Positions 35,480-44,287 of a DNA stretch of 64,000 nucleotides are shown here, in pieces. Position numbers and translations under genes: made by a program. Location of the stretch: positions 1-64,000 of the forward strand of contig CANIPU010000002.1 of the NCBI GenBank assembly GCA_947469485.1, given 5' to 3'. Origin of the DNA: Chitinophagaceae bacterium. GTDB lineage: Bacteria > Bacteroidota > Bacteroidia > Chitinophagales > UBA10324. The stretch's first letter is position 1, and the number at the start of each line of letters is the position of its first letter. A model generated the notes under the pieces. The model saw only the letters and a list, made by a program, of their open reading frames with translations. It was not told the origin of the DNA and did not search any database.

Positions 35480-36295
35480 GTGAATCGCACTTCAGAAAAT
35501 TTATATCTTAATTATGACTCTCATTTGATTCATTACCTCTTATTTGGAAGTGGTGAAAAATTACTTTTTTGTTTTCATGGTTTTGGTGAAACTGCTTTTA
35601 ACTTTTCTGTTCTGGAATCAGGACTTGGAAAATTTTACACCATTGTTTCCATCGATTTGCCTCTACATGGAATGACACAATGGAACAATCAATTTTTTTT
35701 GAAGAACGATTTGAAAAATATTATTTCACTTTTTCTGAAACAGTTTAATAAAGAAAGATTTTCGTTGATGGGTTTTAGTTTGGGAGGGAAAATGGTAATT
35801 GGTGCTTTGAAGGAATTACCTAAACAGATTAACGAAATTTTTCTAATAGCCCCTGACGGATTAAGAAAGAACATTTGGTACAACTTATCCATCTATCCTG
35901 CTTGGGGCCGAAAGTTATTTTTGCATTTAGTGAGGCATCCGGAAAAATATTTTGCAGCAGTTAAATTTCTTGCGTGGTTGCGAATTATTCCTTCCTCTTT
36001 AAAAAAATTTATTGAATCGCAATTGGCAACAGAAGAGAAACGACAATTTTCGTTTGATGTGTGGTACTGCATAAAAGATTTTGATACAGATGTAAAAACA
36101 GCACGACAATTATTGAATGAAAATAAAATTCGCTCCTTTCTGTTTTTCGGGGAATTTGATAAAGTGATAAAACCTGTATTTGGTAAACGGTTTGTAAAAG
36201 GATTGAATAACACGCAACTCATTATTCTTCCAAAGGGTCATCACCTTGTTAAAGAATATCTGAACGATGAACTTTTAAAAGCGCTGAACAAATGA
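35480..36295 (+). CDS. Alpha/beta hydrolase fold protein
   Basis: A protein of about 271 residues with the alpha/beta hydrolase order: FCFHGFGETAFN (oxyanion loop) early, SIDLPLHGMT, then the nucleophile elbow GFSLGGK (Ser) near residue 113, LFFGEFDK (Asp region) and KGHHLVKEYL (His) at the end. No ATG is in frame; GTG at 35480 or TTG at 35429 can serve as start, and I prefer GTG because the family homology begins near there, though the choice is not decided. The stop overlaps the glycosyltransferase start by four bases. The substrate is unknown; MenH-like or esterase roles are possible. Confidence 0.75.
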   Translation: MNRTSENLYLNYDSHLIHYLLFGSGEKLLFCFHGFGETAFNFSVLESGLGKFYTIVSIDLPLHGMTQWNNQFFLKNDLKNIISLFLKQFNKERFSLMGFSLGGKMVIGALKELPKQINEIFLIAPDGLRKNIWYNLSIYPAWGRKLFLHLVRHPEKYFAAVKFLAWLRIIPSSLKKFIESQLATEEKRQFSFDVWYCIKDFDTDVKTARQLLNENKIRSFLFFGEFDKVIKPVFGKRFVKGLNNTQLIILPKGHHLVKEYLNDELLKALNK

Positions 36296-37428
36296 CCGCA
36301 TTTCTTTTTATCTGCGCATTATTTTTTTGCTTGTATCTCGTGTTGATGCTTTTGTATTTCAGTGGATGGATTGCGACAAACAATTTTTCAATCCCAAAAT
36401 CATTTCAGCCAAAAACTAAAGTTGCAGTTGTAGTTGCTGCGCGAAATGAAGAAAGAAACATTATCCGTTGTGTAAATGATATTTTAAAACAGAATTATCC
36501 TGCTGAATTAATGGAGTTGATTGTTGTGGATGATTTTTCTTCTGATAAAACTTTTGAAACTTTAAAATCTGTTTCTGATTCAAGATTGACAATTTTACAG
36601 ATGAACAAATTCGTTTCAGAACAAAATTTTTCTTCGAAAAAAAAATCCATTGAAACTGCAATAGCAAAAACCGGTGCACCATTGATTGTTACAACCGATG
36701 CAGATTGCTGTATTAGTGAAAACTGGATAGTGAATATTGTTGCTGAACACGAATTAAATAACAAACAATTTATACTCGGTCCGGTTGCATATCACGAAGA
36801 GAAAAATGTATTTGAACAAATGCAGTCGCTAGATTTTTTTGGTTTCACCGGAATTGCCTGCGGAAGTCTATATTGGAAAATGCCTGCACTTTGCAATGGC
36901 GCAAACCTCGCCTACACCCGCGAACTCTTTTATCAGCTTGGCGGATTTACCGACAACGAAAAAATTCCAAGTGGCGACGATATGTTTTTAATGATGAAAG
37001 CATTCAAACAAAATCCGAATACAGTTTCATATTTAAAATCAACTAATGCAACAGTCAGAACTTTTGCTTCTCCATCGTGGAAAGAATTTTTACAACAACG
37101 AATCCGCTGGGGTTCCAAGTCAAAACATTATTCCGATTTCAGGATTACTGCTTCGCTGGCAATTATATTTCTTTTTTATTGTTGTTTGGTTGCTTGTGGT
37201 GTCATGGTTTTCTTCGAACCAATATTTCTTTTTGTTTTTCTGTTCATGGTTATCACCAAGAGCTTAATTGATGCAGCCTTCCTTTTTAATGTTGCCAACT
37301 TTTTCGGTAGAAAAAAACTGCTCCTGATATTTTTACCCGCACAAATTTTTCACATCACTTATGTTTTAATTGCCGGAGTTTTAAGTCAGGTAAAAACTTA
37401 CAACTGGAAAGGCAGAACAAACAAATAA
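36292..37428 (+). CDS. Family 2 glycosyltransferase, membrane-bound
   Basis: A 378-residue processive-type glycosyltransferase. After an N-terminal membrane helix come VAARNEERNIIRC and VVDDFSSDKTFE (GT-A nucleotide-binding), VTTDADCC with the D-x-D metal motif, DDMFLM with the second acid, and QQRIRWGSK, the QxxRW motif of processive GT2 enzymes. Two or more C-terminal helices (for example LAIIFLFYCCLVACGVMVF) follow. It overlaps the hydrolase gene and precedes an 86-residue gene, in one operon. The sugar donor and acceptor are unknown; a lipid or polysaccharide product at the envelope is likely. Confidence 0.88.
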   Translation: MTAFLFICALFFCLYLVLMLLYFSGWIATNNFSIPKSFQPKTKVAVVVAARNEERNIIRCVNDILKQNYPAELMELIVVDDFSSDKTFETLKSVSDSRLTILQMNKFVSEQNFSSKKKSIETAIAKTGAPLIVTTDADCCISENWIVNIVAEHELNNKQFILGPVAYHEEKNVFEQMQSLDFFGFTGIACGSLYWKMPALCNGANLAYTRELFYQLGGFTDNEKIPSGDDMFLMMKAFKQNPNTVSYLKSTNATVRTFASPSWKEFLQQRIRWGSKSKHYSDFRITASLAIIFLFYCCLVACGVMVFFEPIFLFVFLFMVITKSLIDAAFLFNVANFFGRKKLLLIFLPAQIFHITYVLIAGVLSQVKTYNWKGRTNK

Positions 37429-37433
37429 CTGCA

Positions 37434-37694
37434 ATGAACGAACTCGAGTTTCAGATAATGGATGAAGTGTACTTCCTCTGCTCTTTTCAGCAGTTGCTTC
37501 AGGTCATTGGTTGCGATGACGAGAAATTGAGTGATTCATTGATTGAATTATTGAAGAAAGATTTTATTCAGCAATTGGTATTTGACGATGATGAAAAAGA
37601 TTATCTGAAATTAGAATCCCCTGATTTCTCGCGCATAAAAACTGCGAGTTATGTTGCTACAAAAAAAGGATTGCTTGAACACAACAGCCGATGA
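37434..37694 (+). CDS. Small protein of 86 residues, possible winged-helix fold
   Basis: A small acidic protein that I do not recognise. The pattern of helix (MDEVYFLCSFQQLLQVIG), loop, helix (SDSLIELLKKDFIQQLV), then a strand-like stretch (KDYLKLESPDF) and TASYVATKKGLLEH looks like a winged-helix shape, but there is no specific motif. It sits between the glycosyltransferase (5-base gap) and the permease (four-base overlap), so it is part of the operon and is almost surely expressed. Confidence 0.6.
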   Translation: MNELEFQIMDEVYFLCSFQQLLQVIGCDDEKLSDSLIELLKKDFIQQLVFDDDEKDYLKLESPDFSRIKTASYVATKKGLLEHNSR

Positions 37695-38911
37695 CAGAAA
37701 AAAAGAAATCGCCTGAAACTCCTGCCGCACTTGCCTGGCGCAGATTGAAGAAAAGCACTCCGGCAATGGTTGGTTTATTTCTGATTGCACTCGCCATTTT
37801 TATTTCTGCATTCGCTTATATTTTTTCTACTGATAATTCTACGAATGCAAACGAAATGATTCCTGAGCTCGCTTTGCAGCATCCCGGATTTTCGATTGAG
37901 TTTTTAAAAGTGAAAAAAGATAAGGATGAAATTTCAGAATCATTTATCGGAAAGTATTTTACCGGAACTGAAAACTCCTATCGGATGATTCCGATTCTGG
38001 AAAAGCACTTCGAAGGAAAATATATAACAGTAAAATCTTTTCAGGGCGAAGGGCTTGACCCAGAACCGCTGACTTTCAATCTGGCTGATGTTGCTTATGC
38101 AAATTCATTGAGTGATACTTCTGCTCAAATTGAAACCGGACAAATCATTTTTAAAAATTTCAAAAACGAACAACAAAAAATTTCACTCGCTGAATTGCAA
38201 CAGCAGGTAGAAAAAGAAAATTTCATTCGTCGCACCTACTGGCTCGGTACTGATACTTATGGTCGCGATATTCTCAGTCGCTTGTTAATAGGAACAAGAG
38301 TTTCGCTGAGTGTCGGAGGCATTGCTGTTTTTATTTCGTTGTTTATTGGAATTTTTCTTGGCTCTGTTGCCGGATATTTCAGAGGTGTAACAGATGAAAT
38401 TATTTCGTGGCTCATTAATGTGATTTGGGCGATACCAACTTTGTTGCTTGTGTTCGCAATTACCATTGCTTTAGGAAAAGGTTTCTGGCAAATATTTTTT
38501 GCAGTGGGGTTAACCATGTGGGTTGGAACAGCACGAGTGATTCGCGGACAGGTAATGAGCTTGCGTGAACTCGATTACATTGAAGCCGCCCGCAGCATGG
38601 GATACAGTCATGTGCGGATTATTCTCCGTCACATTATTCCGAATGTAATCGGACCTGTGATGGTGATGGCTGCATCTAATTTCGCAACAGCAATTCTGGT
38701 GGAAGCTGGATTAAGTTTTCTCGGAATTGGAGTACAAGCTCCCACTCCAAGTTGGGGCAGCATGATTCGCGATAATTATGGATTCATTGTTTCAGGTAAT
38801 CCTTCAATGGCAATTATTCCGGGAGTTGCCATTATGATTCTGGTGCTTGCGTTTAATCTTTTAGGAAATGGATTACGCGATGCATTGGATGTGCGAACAC
38901 AGATGAAATAA
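37691..38911 (+). CDS. Peptide-type ABC transporter permease (DppC/OppC-like)
   Basis: A 406-residue inner-membrane permease. The N-terminal OppC_N segment (LAWRRLKKSTPAMVGLFLIALA) gives the first helix. The binding-protein-dependent permease core starts near residue 190 (SRLLIGTRVSLSVGG) and holds the ATPase-contact EAA loop EAARSMGYSHVRIILRHIIPN, and the C-terminus has GLSFLGIGVQAPTPSWG. Between helix 1 and the core there is an extra region of about 130 residues, probably periplasmic, longer than in DppC or OppC. No partner permease (DppB) or ATPase gene is next to it; a family 5 binding protein is coded at the left edge. Confidence 0.88.
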   Translation: MTEKKKSPETPAALAWRRLKKSTPAMVGLFLIALAIFISAFAYIFSTDNSTNANEMIPELALQHPGFSIEFLKVKKDKDEISESFIGKYFTGTENSYRMIPILEKHFEGKYITVKSFQGEGLDPEPLTFNLADVAYANSLSDTSAQIETGQIIFKNFKNEQQKISLAELQQQVEKENFIRRTYWLGTDTYGRDILSRLLIGTRVSLSVGGIAVFISLFIGIFLGSVAGYFRGVTDEIISWLINVIWAIPTLLLVFAITIALGKGFWQIFFAVGLTMWVGTARVIRGQVMSLRELDYIEAARSMGYSHVRIILRHIIPNVIGPVMVMAASNFATAILVEAGLSFLGIGVQAPTPSWGSMIRDNYGFIVSGNPSMAIIPGVAIMILVLAFNLLGNGLRDALDVRTQMK

Positions 38912-38967
38912 ATTCTTTCATCATCATTTTCACTTTTTAAGATTCTGAAATTGTATTATTGCCCCCT

Positions 38968-41900
38968 ATGAATTTGCAGGCAGTTCAGGATGCCTACAAC
39001 TTACACCCGAAGGTTCAGCACATTGCTGAAAAACTAAAACCGCAAACGCAAACAACGGTGCACTTGCAGGGATTGGTGGGCTCATCTCATGCCTTTATTG
39101 CCGCGGGAGTTTTCAAACAACTGAATAAACCAGCTATTTTCATTTTCAACGACAAGGAAGAAGCAGCTTACTTTCAAAACGATTTGCAGAATCTGATTGC
39201 GAAAAAAGAAATTTTATTTTTCCCTGATTCATTCAAGAAACCTGCGCGATTGCAGGAACTCAACTCACACAACATTCAACTACGCACCGAAGTATTGAAC
39301 CGCGTACTGAACAGTCCGACAAAAAATGAAATCATCGTCACCTATCCTGAAGCCCTGTTCGAAAAAGTAGTGAATACAAGTGCACTGAAAAAAAGCACGC
39401 TGCTCATTCGCATCAACGAGAAACTCGATATTGATTTTGTAACTGATGTGCTGGTGAATTATGGTTTCGACCGCGTTGACTTTGTGTACGAGCCGGGGCA
39501 GTTCAGCATTCGTGGTGGAATTGTGGATGTGTTTTCGTTCGGAAATGATTTGCCATATCGTTTCGAATTATTCGGCAGTGATGTCGAGAGCATTCGTTTG
39601 TTCGACCCTGTTACACAACTGTCGCAACGAAAAATTTCACAAGTCACTATTGTTCCGAATATTCAAACACAATTCGGGTTGGAAGAAAAAACTTCGCTAT
39701 TCGATTTTATTTCTGCTGATACTATTGTGTGGGCAAAAGATGTGCGGTTCATTTCCGATAAGCTGAAAGAGTGTTGGGAGTTTGCAACGGATTTGTTAGA
39801 GCAATTACAAAAACTCGGATTGAATAAGGATGAAGAAAATACTTACCTGAAAAATCCACCCGAAGCAAGTTTCGAAAACTCCGAAGCATTTCTATCTGAC
39901 CTGAAAAAATTTTCGATCATTGAGTTCGGTAAACAATTTTATTTCCGAACAGAATATGAAATCAAATTCGATTTCGCGCCGCAACCTTCCTTCAATAAAA
40001 ATTTCAACCTGCTCATTTCAACCTGGAAAAAAGAGCACGAAGAAAAATATCAGCTGCTTCTTTTCTCCGACAATCAAAAACAAGTCGAGCGCTTCGAACA
40101 CATCTTTCAGGATTTGAAAGCTGATGTTCCATTCGTTCCGATTTACATTTCTATTCACGAAGGATTCATTGACCGCGAATTAAAACTCGCCTGTTACACC
40201 GACCACCAGATTTTCGAGCGCTATCATCGTTACCAACTCAAGCAGGGATTTTCTTCCAGCAAAGCAATTTCACTTAAACTGCTGCGCGAATTAAAACCCG
40301 GCGATTTCGTCACGCACATTGACCACGGAGTGGGCACTTACAGCGGTCTCGAAAAAATTGATGTGAACGGACAAGTGCAGGAAGCGGTACGCATTATTTA
40401 TCGCGACAACGATTTGTTGTATGTGAGCATAAACTCGCTGCACAAAATTTCGAAGTTCGTTGGCAAGGAAGGAACTCCGCCACGAATCAACAAACTCGGC
40501 AGCGATGCGTGGGAAGCGCTGAAGCGAAAAACAAAAACCAAAGTAAAAGACATTGCAAAAGATCTGATTCAGTTGTATGCAAAACGAAAAGCGAGTAAGG
40601 GCTTTGCATACAGTGCAGATAATTATATGCAGAATGAACTCGAAGCAAGTTTCATTTACGAAGACACACCCGACCAGCTAAAAGCCATTAACGATGTAAA
40701 GCGCGACATGCAAAACCTAACACCAATGGACCGCCTCGTGTGCGGCGATGTTGGATTCGGAAAAACCGAAGTCGCGATTCGTGCTGCATTCAAAGCGGTG
40801 ATTGACGGAAAACAAGTTGGTGTGCTGGTGCCCACAACCATTCTCGCTTTGCAGCATTACAAAACTTTCAGCGAGCGCCTGAAAGAATTTCCTGTAACAG
40901 TTGATTACATCAACCGGTTTAAATCGGCGAAAGAGCAGAAAGAAACTTTACAAAAATTAGCAGAAGGAAAAATTGATATCCTCATTGGCACACACGCCAT
41001 CACGAGCAGCAAAGTAAAATTCAAAGACCTCGGTTTGCTCATTGTGGACGAAGAACAAAAATTCGGAGTCACCACCAAAGAAAAACTGCGGCAGTTCCGC
41101 GCCAATGTTGATACGCTCACACTCACTGCCACACCCATTCCGCGCACCATGCAGTTCTCGCTCATGGGCGCGCGCGATTTAAGCATCATCAACACGCCAC
41201 CGCCTAATCGTCAGCCCATCGAAACCGAACTCATGCCGTTCGACCCCGAACAACTGAAAGAAATTATTGAGTACGAAGTGTATCGCGGCGGACAGGTTTT
41301 TTTCGTACACAACCGCGTGAAGGACATTGCCGAACTCACACTCAAGATAAAAGAAATTTGTCCCGATGTGGATGTGGGCATGGCGCACGGGCAAATGGAA
41401 GGTCATCAACTCGAAGAAGTGATGCTCGGTTTTATCGAGCGCCGTTACGATGTGCTCATGAGCACCAACATTGTGGAGTCGGGTCTCGATATTCCGAATG
41501 CCAACACCATCATCATTCACGATGCGCAGAATTTCGGTCTTAGCGATTTGCACCAGTTGCGCGGGCGCGTGGGTCGCAGCAACCGCAAAGCATTTTGTTA
41601 TCTCATCACACCCCCGCTCAGCACACTCACGCAGGAAGCGCGCAAGCGGCTCACCACCATTGAAGAGTTCAGCGAACTCGGCGGCGGTTTTCAGGTGGCA
41701 ATGCGCGACATGGACATTCGCGGTGCCGGCGATATTCTCGGCGGCGAGCAGAGCGGATTTATTTCCGAAATCGGTTACGATACTTATCACAAAATTCTCG
41801 ACGAAGCCATCCGCGAACTGAAAGAAACCGATTTCAAAGATTTGTTCAAAGACGAAATCACGCGCGAAGAAAATTTTGTGCGCGACTGCACCATTGACAC

Positions 41901-42351
41901 CGATGTGGAAATGCACATACCCGACGAATATGTGAGCAGCGTGGCAGAGCGCCTCATTCTCTACCGCGAGCTCGATGAACTCGGCGACGAAGCAGCCATC
42001 GAAAAATACCGTCAGCGCCTCACCGACCGCTTTGGTCCCGTGCCCGTGCAGGTCGAAGAATTATTTGATGGCATCCGGTTGCGCAAACTGGCGAAGCAAC
42101 TCGGCTTCGAAAAAATTGTGCAGCGCCGCGGCATCGTAAAATGTTTCTTCCTCGAAAACCAGGACTCCGCATTTTACCAGACCGAAACATTCACGCGCAT
42201 CATCGGCTACATACAGCACCACCCGAACAAATGCGCGCTCAAGCAAACCGAAAAAAATTTAATACTCACCCTGCAATCCGTGCGCTCGCTAAGCGAAGCC
42301 ATACAACTACTCGAACGGATTATTGCATTTGAGAGTGTTACACCGGAGTAA
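38968..42351 (+). CDS. mfd: Transcription-repair coupling factor Mfd
   Basis: A 1127-residue ATP-driven DNA translocase that removes stalled RNA polymerase and recruits UvrA. Seen are the UvrB-like N-terminal module (GSSHAFIAAGVFKQLNK, FDRVDFVYEPGQFSIRGGIVDVF), the RNA polymerase-binding CarD-like part (LKPGDFVTHIDHGVGTYSG), then RecG-like helicase motifs DVGFGKTEVAIRAAF (Walker A), VDEEQKFGV (II), TATPIPRTMQFSLMG (III), STNIVESGLDIPNANT and QLRGRVGRS (VI), and a C-terminal TRCF domain. Start is ATG 38968, not the TTG just upstream. The 3' half is richer in GC than the 5' half. A repeat element follows the stop after four bases. Confidence 0.96.
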   Translation: MNLQAVQDAYNLHPKVQHIAEKLKPQTQTTVHLQGLVGSSHAFIAAGVFKQLNKPAIFIFNDKEEAAYFQNDLQNLIAKKEILFFPDSFKKPARLQELNSHNIQLRTEVLNRVLNSPTKNEIIVTYPEALFEKVVNTSALKKSTLLIRINEKLDIDFVTDVLVNYGFDRVDFVYEPGQFSIRGGIVDVFSFGNDLPYRFELFGSDVESIRLFDPVTQLSQRKISQVTIVPNIQTQFGLEEKTSLFDFISADTIVWAKDVRFISDKLKECWEFATDLLEQLQKLGLNKDEENTYLKNPPEASFENSEAFLSDLKKFSIIEFGKQFYFRTEYEIKFDFAPQPSFNKNFNLLISTWKKEHEEKYQLLLFSDNQKQVERFEHIFQDLKADVPFVPIYISIHEGFIDRELKLACYTDHQIFERYHRYQLKQGFSSSKAISLKLLRELKPGDFVTHIDHGVGTYSGLEKIDVNGQVQEAVRIIYRDNDLLYVSINSLHKISKFVGKEGTPPRINKLGSDAWEALKRKTKTKVKDIAKDLIQLYAKRKASKGFAYSADNYMQNELEASFIYEDTPDQLKAINDVKRDMQNLTPMDRLVCGDVGFGKTEVAIRAAFKAVIDGKQVGVLVPTTILALQHYKTFSERLKEFPVTVDYINRFKSAKEQKETLQKLAEGKIDILIGTHAITSSKVKFKDLGLLIVDEEQKFGVTTKEKLRQFRANVDTLTLTATPIPRTMQFSLMGARDLSIINTPPPNRQPIETELMPFDPEQLKEIIEYEVYRGGQVFFVHNRVKDIAELTLKIKEICPDVDVGMAHGQMEGHQLEEVMLGFIERRYDVLMSTNIVESGLDIPNANTIIIHDAQNFGLSDLHQLRGRVGRSNRKAFCYLITPPLSTLTQEARKRLTTIEEFSELGGGFQVAMRDMDIRGAGDILGGEQSGFISEIGYDTYHKILDEAIRELKETDFKDLFKDEITREENFVRDCTIDTDVEMHIPDEYVSSVAERLILYRELDELGDEAAIEKYRQRLTDRFGPVPVQVEELFDGIRLRKLAKQLGFEKIVQRRGIVKCFFLENQDSAFYQTETFTRIIGYIQHHPNKCALKQTEKNLILTLQSVRSLSEAIQLLERIIAFESVTPE

Positions 42352-42355
42352 ATTA

Positions 42356-42470
42356 TTTGGGCGTGCCACCATTTTTTGAATACAAAAAATGCTGTCGTGC
42401 TTTTCACTGCAATATTTTTTTTGATTACAAAAAAAATGATTTCCGTTTCAATCACTCACGCGGCTGACGC
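42356..42470. repeat. Extragenic two-hairpin repeat element after mfd
   Basis: This stretch has a conserved frame around two perfect A/T hairpins. Parts in order: GGGCGTGCCACC, a hairpin at 42371-42390 (8-bp stem, 4-base loop), GTCGTGCTTTTCACTGC, a second hairpin at 42414-42437 (10-bp stem, 4-base loop), then TTCCGTTTCAATCACTCACGCGGC. The frame matches from memory the extragenic palindromic elements seen in many Bacteroidota genomes, where the hairpin parts vary. It starts 4 bases past the mfd stop and may also end transcription from both sides. Confidence 0.6.
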
Positions 42471-42518
42471 ACTCATTTGCTACTATCGAAATGCTGCGAT
42501 TTAGAAATAACAAATAAT

Positions 42519-43229
42519 TTATTCCAAAGTTTTTTTTGGAGGAGAATTATAAAGTTCTTTAAAAAAATATTTTACCGAGATACTAAATTCATGATTCAAA
42601 TACATAGCAGATGCAGGGCTGATACAAACAGTATATATGGTTGATGCCGGGGAATGGAAAATCCCCTCAATAGGTCCGCCGATGTGCAAAGCTGTTCCGA
42701 CTTGAAAATGTTTTGAAGTTGAAATAGAAAAACCAACTATTCCCTGACCTCTCCATCTTGATTCATTATTGAATTCAGATTCGGTTGCGTTTGAAAAATA
42801 TCTCTCTGAGTTAATTTTCCCGGAGAGCATACAGTTCATCTCCGCACCAAATAAAATTGTTGGATGCAATCGTTTTCCAAATTGAATTCCGGCAGTTAAA
42901 GGAAAACTTATTTTAGAATAATGTTCTTTCTTATGATAGTCCGTTATATATCCGCCATACTCAGAATGAACATGAAAATCATTATTCATTTTTCTATACT
43001 GAGTTCCTAAAGAAAAAACAAAATGATTTCCAATAAAAGTATTCATTGAATAACCTAAAACAAGACCGGGAAATGAAGATTCACTAAGCTTCTCATTTGA
43101 ATCTTTATAAAATGTATGAGGTAGGGCTGTGAGATTAATTCCGGTTTCTACACTACTATTAAACTTTATCTGTGCTTCAACAGAAACACTAAAGAACAGA
43201 ATCAAAACAATAAGACTTGCTTTTTTCAT
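42519..43229 (-). CDS. Outer-membrane beta-barrel protein (OmpW/outer membrane family-like)
   Basis: A 236-residue exported protein with signal peptide (SLIVLILFFSVSVEAQ) and a barrel-like pattern of alternating residues. Segments such as PLTAGIQFGKRLHPTILFGAEMNCML and GQGIVGFSISTSKHFQVGTALHIGGP match the porin-type OMP_b-brl group of Bacteroidota. It is monocistronic. The function is not known; such small barrels serve as unknown porins or partner proteins. The C-terminus (FSISVKYFFKELYN) is strand-like with terminal aromatic residues. Confidence 0.68.
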   Translation of the reverse strand: MKKASLIVLILFFSVSVEAQIKFNSSVETGINLTALPHTFYKDSNEKLSESSFPGLVLGYSMNTFIGNHFVFSLGTQYRKMNNDFHVHSEYGGYITDYHKKEHYSKISFPLTAGIQFGKRLHPTILFGAEMNCMLSGKINSERYFSNATESEFNNESRWRGQGIVGFSISTSKHFQVGTALHIGGPIEGIFHSPASTIYTVCISPASAMYLNHEFSISVKYFFKELYNSPPKKTLE

Positions 43230-43253
43230 TTTGTGAAAGTAAGTTATTATAGC

Positions 43254-43727
43254 TTGTTGCTATTTCATTTTCTCTCAAACAAATATAACTAACCGATGCC
43301 CCTGCCTGTTGCAAAAAAACTCTCTCACCCACAACAAACATTCAGACTGGTTTCGCATCCACTCTCTCTTTAGCAAGTGAGAGAGTTTGATAAACAAGAA
43401 AGTTTTCTCTTCGCCTTTGCGCCTCTGCGGTTAAGTTGCTTTTGTTGCTATTCCATTTTCCCTCAAACAAATATAACCACCAGTTGTCCCTAATTGTCTG
43501 AACTGTGATTCTTGTGATTAAATGATTGGTGTGATTTTTTTTCTGAAAATATTTAAACTCCTATAACTCCTTTTGTATTACTCCTAGAACTCTTAGTAAG
43601 ATGTATTTGTATTTCCCTTTTCACTCGCCCCTCGCTCTCGTCCCTTTTCTATTTTGTTGCTATTCCATTTTCTCTCAAACAAATATAACCACCCGCTGCC
43701 CCTGCCTGTGTGTTTTCACCAGCAGGT
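43254..43727. repeat. Three direct repeats of about 36 bp in a gene-poor stretch
   Basis: Copies at 43254-43289, 43442-43477 and 43654-43689 share TTGTTGCTATT(C)CATTTT(C) followed by CTCAAACAAATATAAC, with few changes. The first and third copies are also followed by CCCCTGCCTGT. Another repeated unit, TGTGTTTTCACCAGCAGG, occurs at 43709-43727 and again at 44221-44238. Between copies are phrases such as GCCTTTGCGCCTCTGCGG, which recur widely in environmental genomes. A palindrome ATCCCGA/TCGGGAT lies near 43760, and a degraded terminator-like hairpin near 43819-43846. No coding sequence was found in 43230-44287. Confidence 0.6.
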
Positions 43728-43971
43728 TTTTTCTCTGCGCCTTTGCGTCGGCGTTTATCCCGATGTATTCGTCGGGATGGTTATGTATTCATTCGCTCAT
43801 AAAATAATTAAAAACAAAAAGCCCCGAAGAAAATTTCAGAGCTTTCAGCTTGTATGACTTGCACTTACTCAGCACTTCCCCACCATTTTACGCATTATGT
43901 AATTCTGGCAGCACAATAATGCCAAATTGCACTAAAACATCATTTTTGAGCTAATTATGCACTTTCAAAAA

Positions 43972-44139
43972 TTCATATTTCATTCTCCGGTGCTCATATT
44001 TCATTTCCCGGCGCTCATATTTCATTCTCCGGTACTCATATTTTACATCTCTCCGCTCATATTTTGCATCCCTCTACTTATATACTGCATCTCTGCGTTC
44101 ATAAGTTCCATCTCTTCGCTCCAACACCACATTTCCCCG
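43972..44139. repeat. Tandem repeat of eight 21-bp units
   Basis: The unit of 21 bp is on the plus strand CTCATATTTCATTCTCCGGTG in its clearest copies (43993-44034) and degrades to the right; all eight units keep exactly 21 bp. Since 21 is a multiple of three, both strands keep an open frame over several units: a plus frame at 43957-44169 repeats a hydrophobic heptad, and the minus strand has a 33-codon run with a repeated M-S/N-x-E-M pattern. I consider it a non-coding or decayed repeat rather than a gene. Confidence 0.6.
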
Positions 44140-44287
44140 TTCATACGATACAAAGAAGTCCTTATTTAACTAAAAATATTTTTTAGTGTGTTGGTGTTTC
44201 TCCCCTCCCGCCCCCGCCTTTGTGTTTTCACCAGCAGGGTTTTATCGCACACAAAATAATTTAATTCTCAAACAAAAATTATTATCC

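Noticed and set aside
41179-41916. 245-codon open frame opposite to mfd
   Set aside because: It is the antisense of a conserved helicase region; GC-rich codons of mfd leave long open frames on the other strand. It has no recognisable domain.
43254-43710. Possible CRISPR array
   Set aside because: The three copies are about 190-210 bp apart, far more than spacer length, not palindromic as repeats, and no cas gene is near.
43957-44169. 70-codon frame over the 21-bp repeats as a gene
   Set aside because: Its product is only a hydrophobic heptad repeat from tandem DNA units and has no start signal or known relative; listed as repeat instead.
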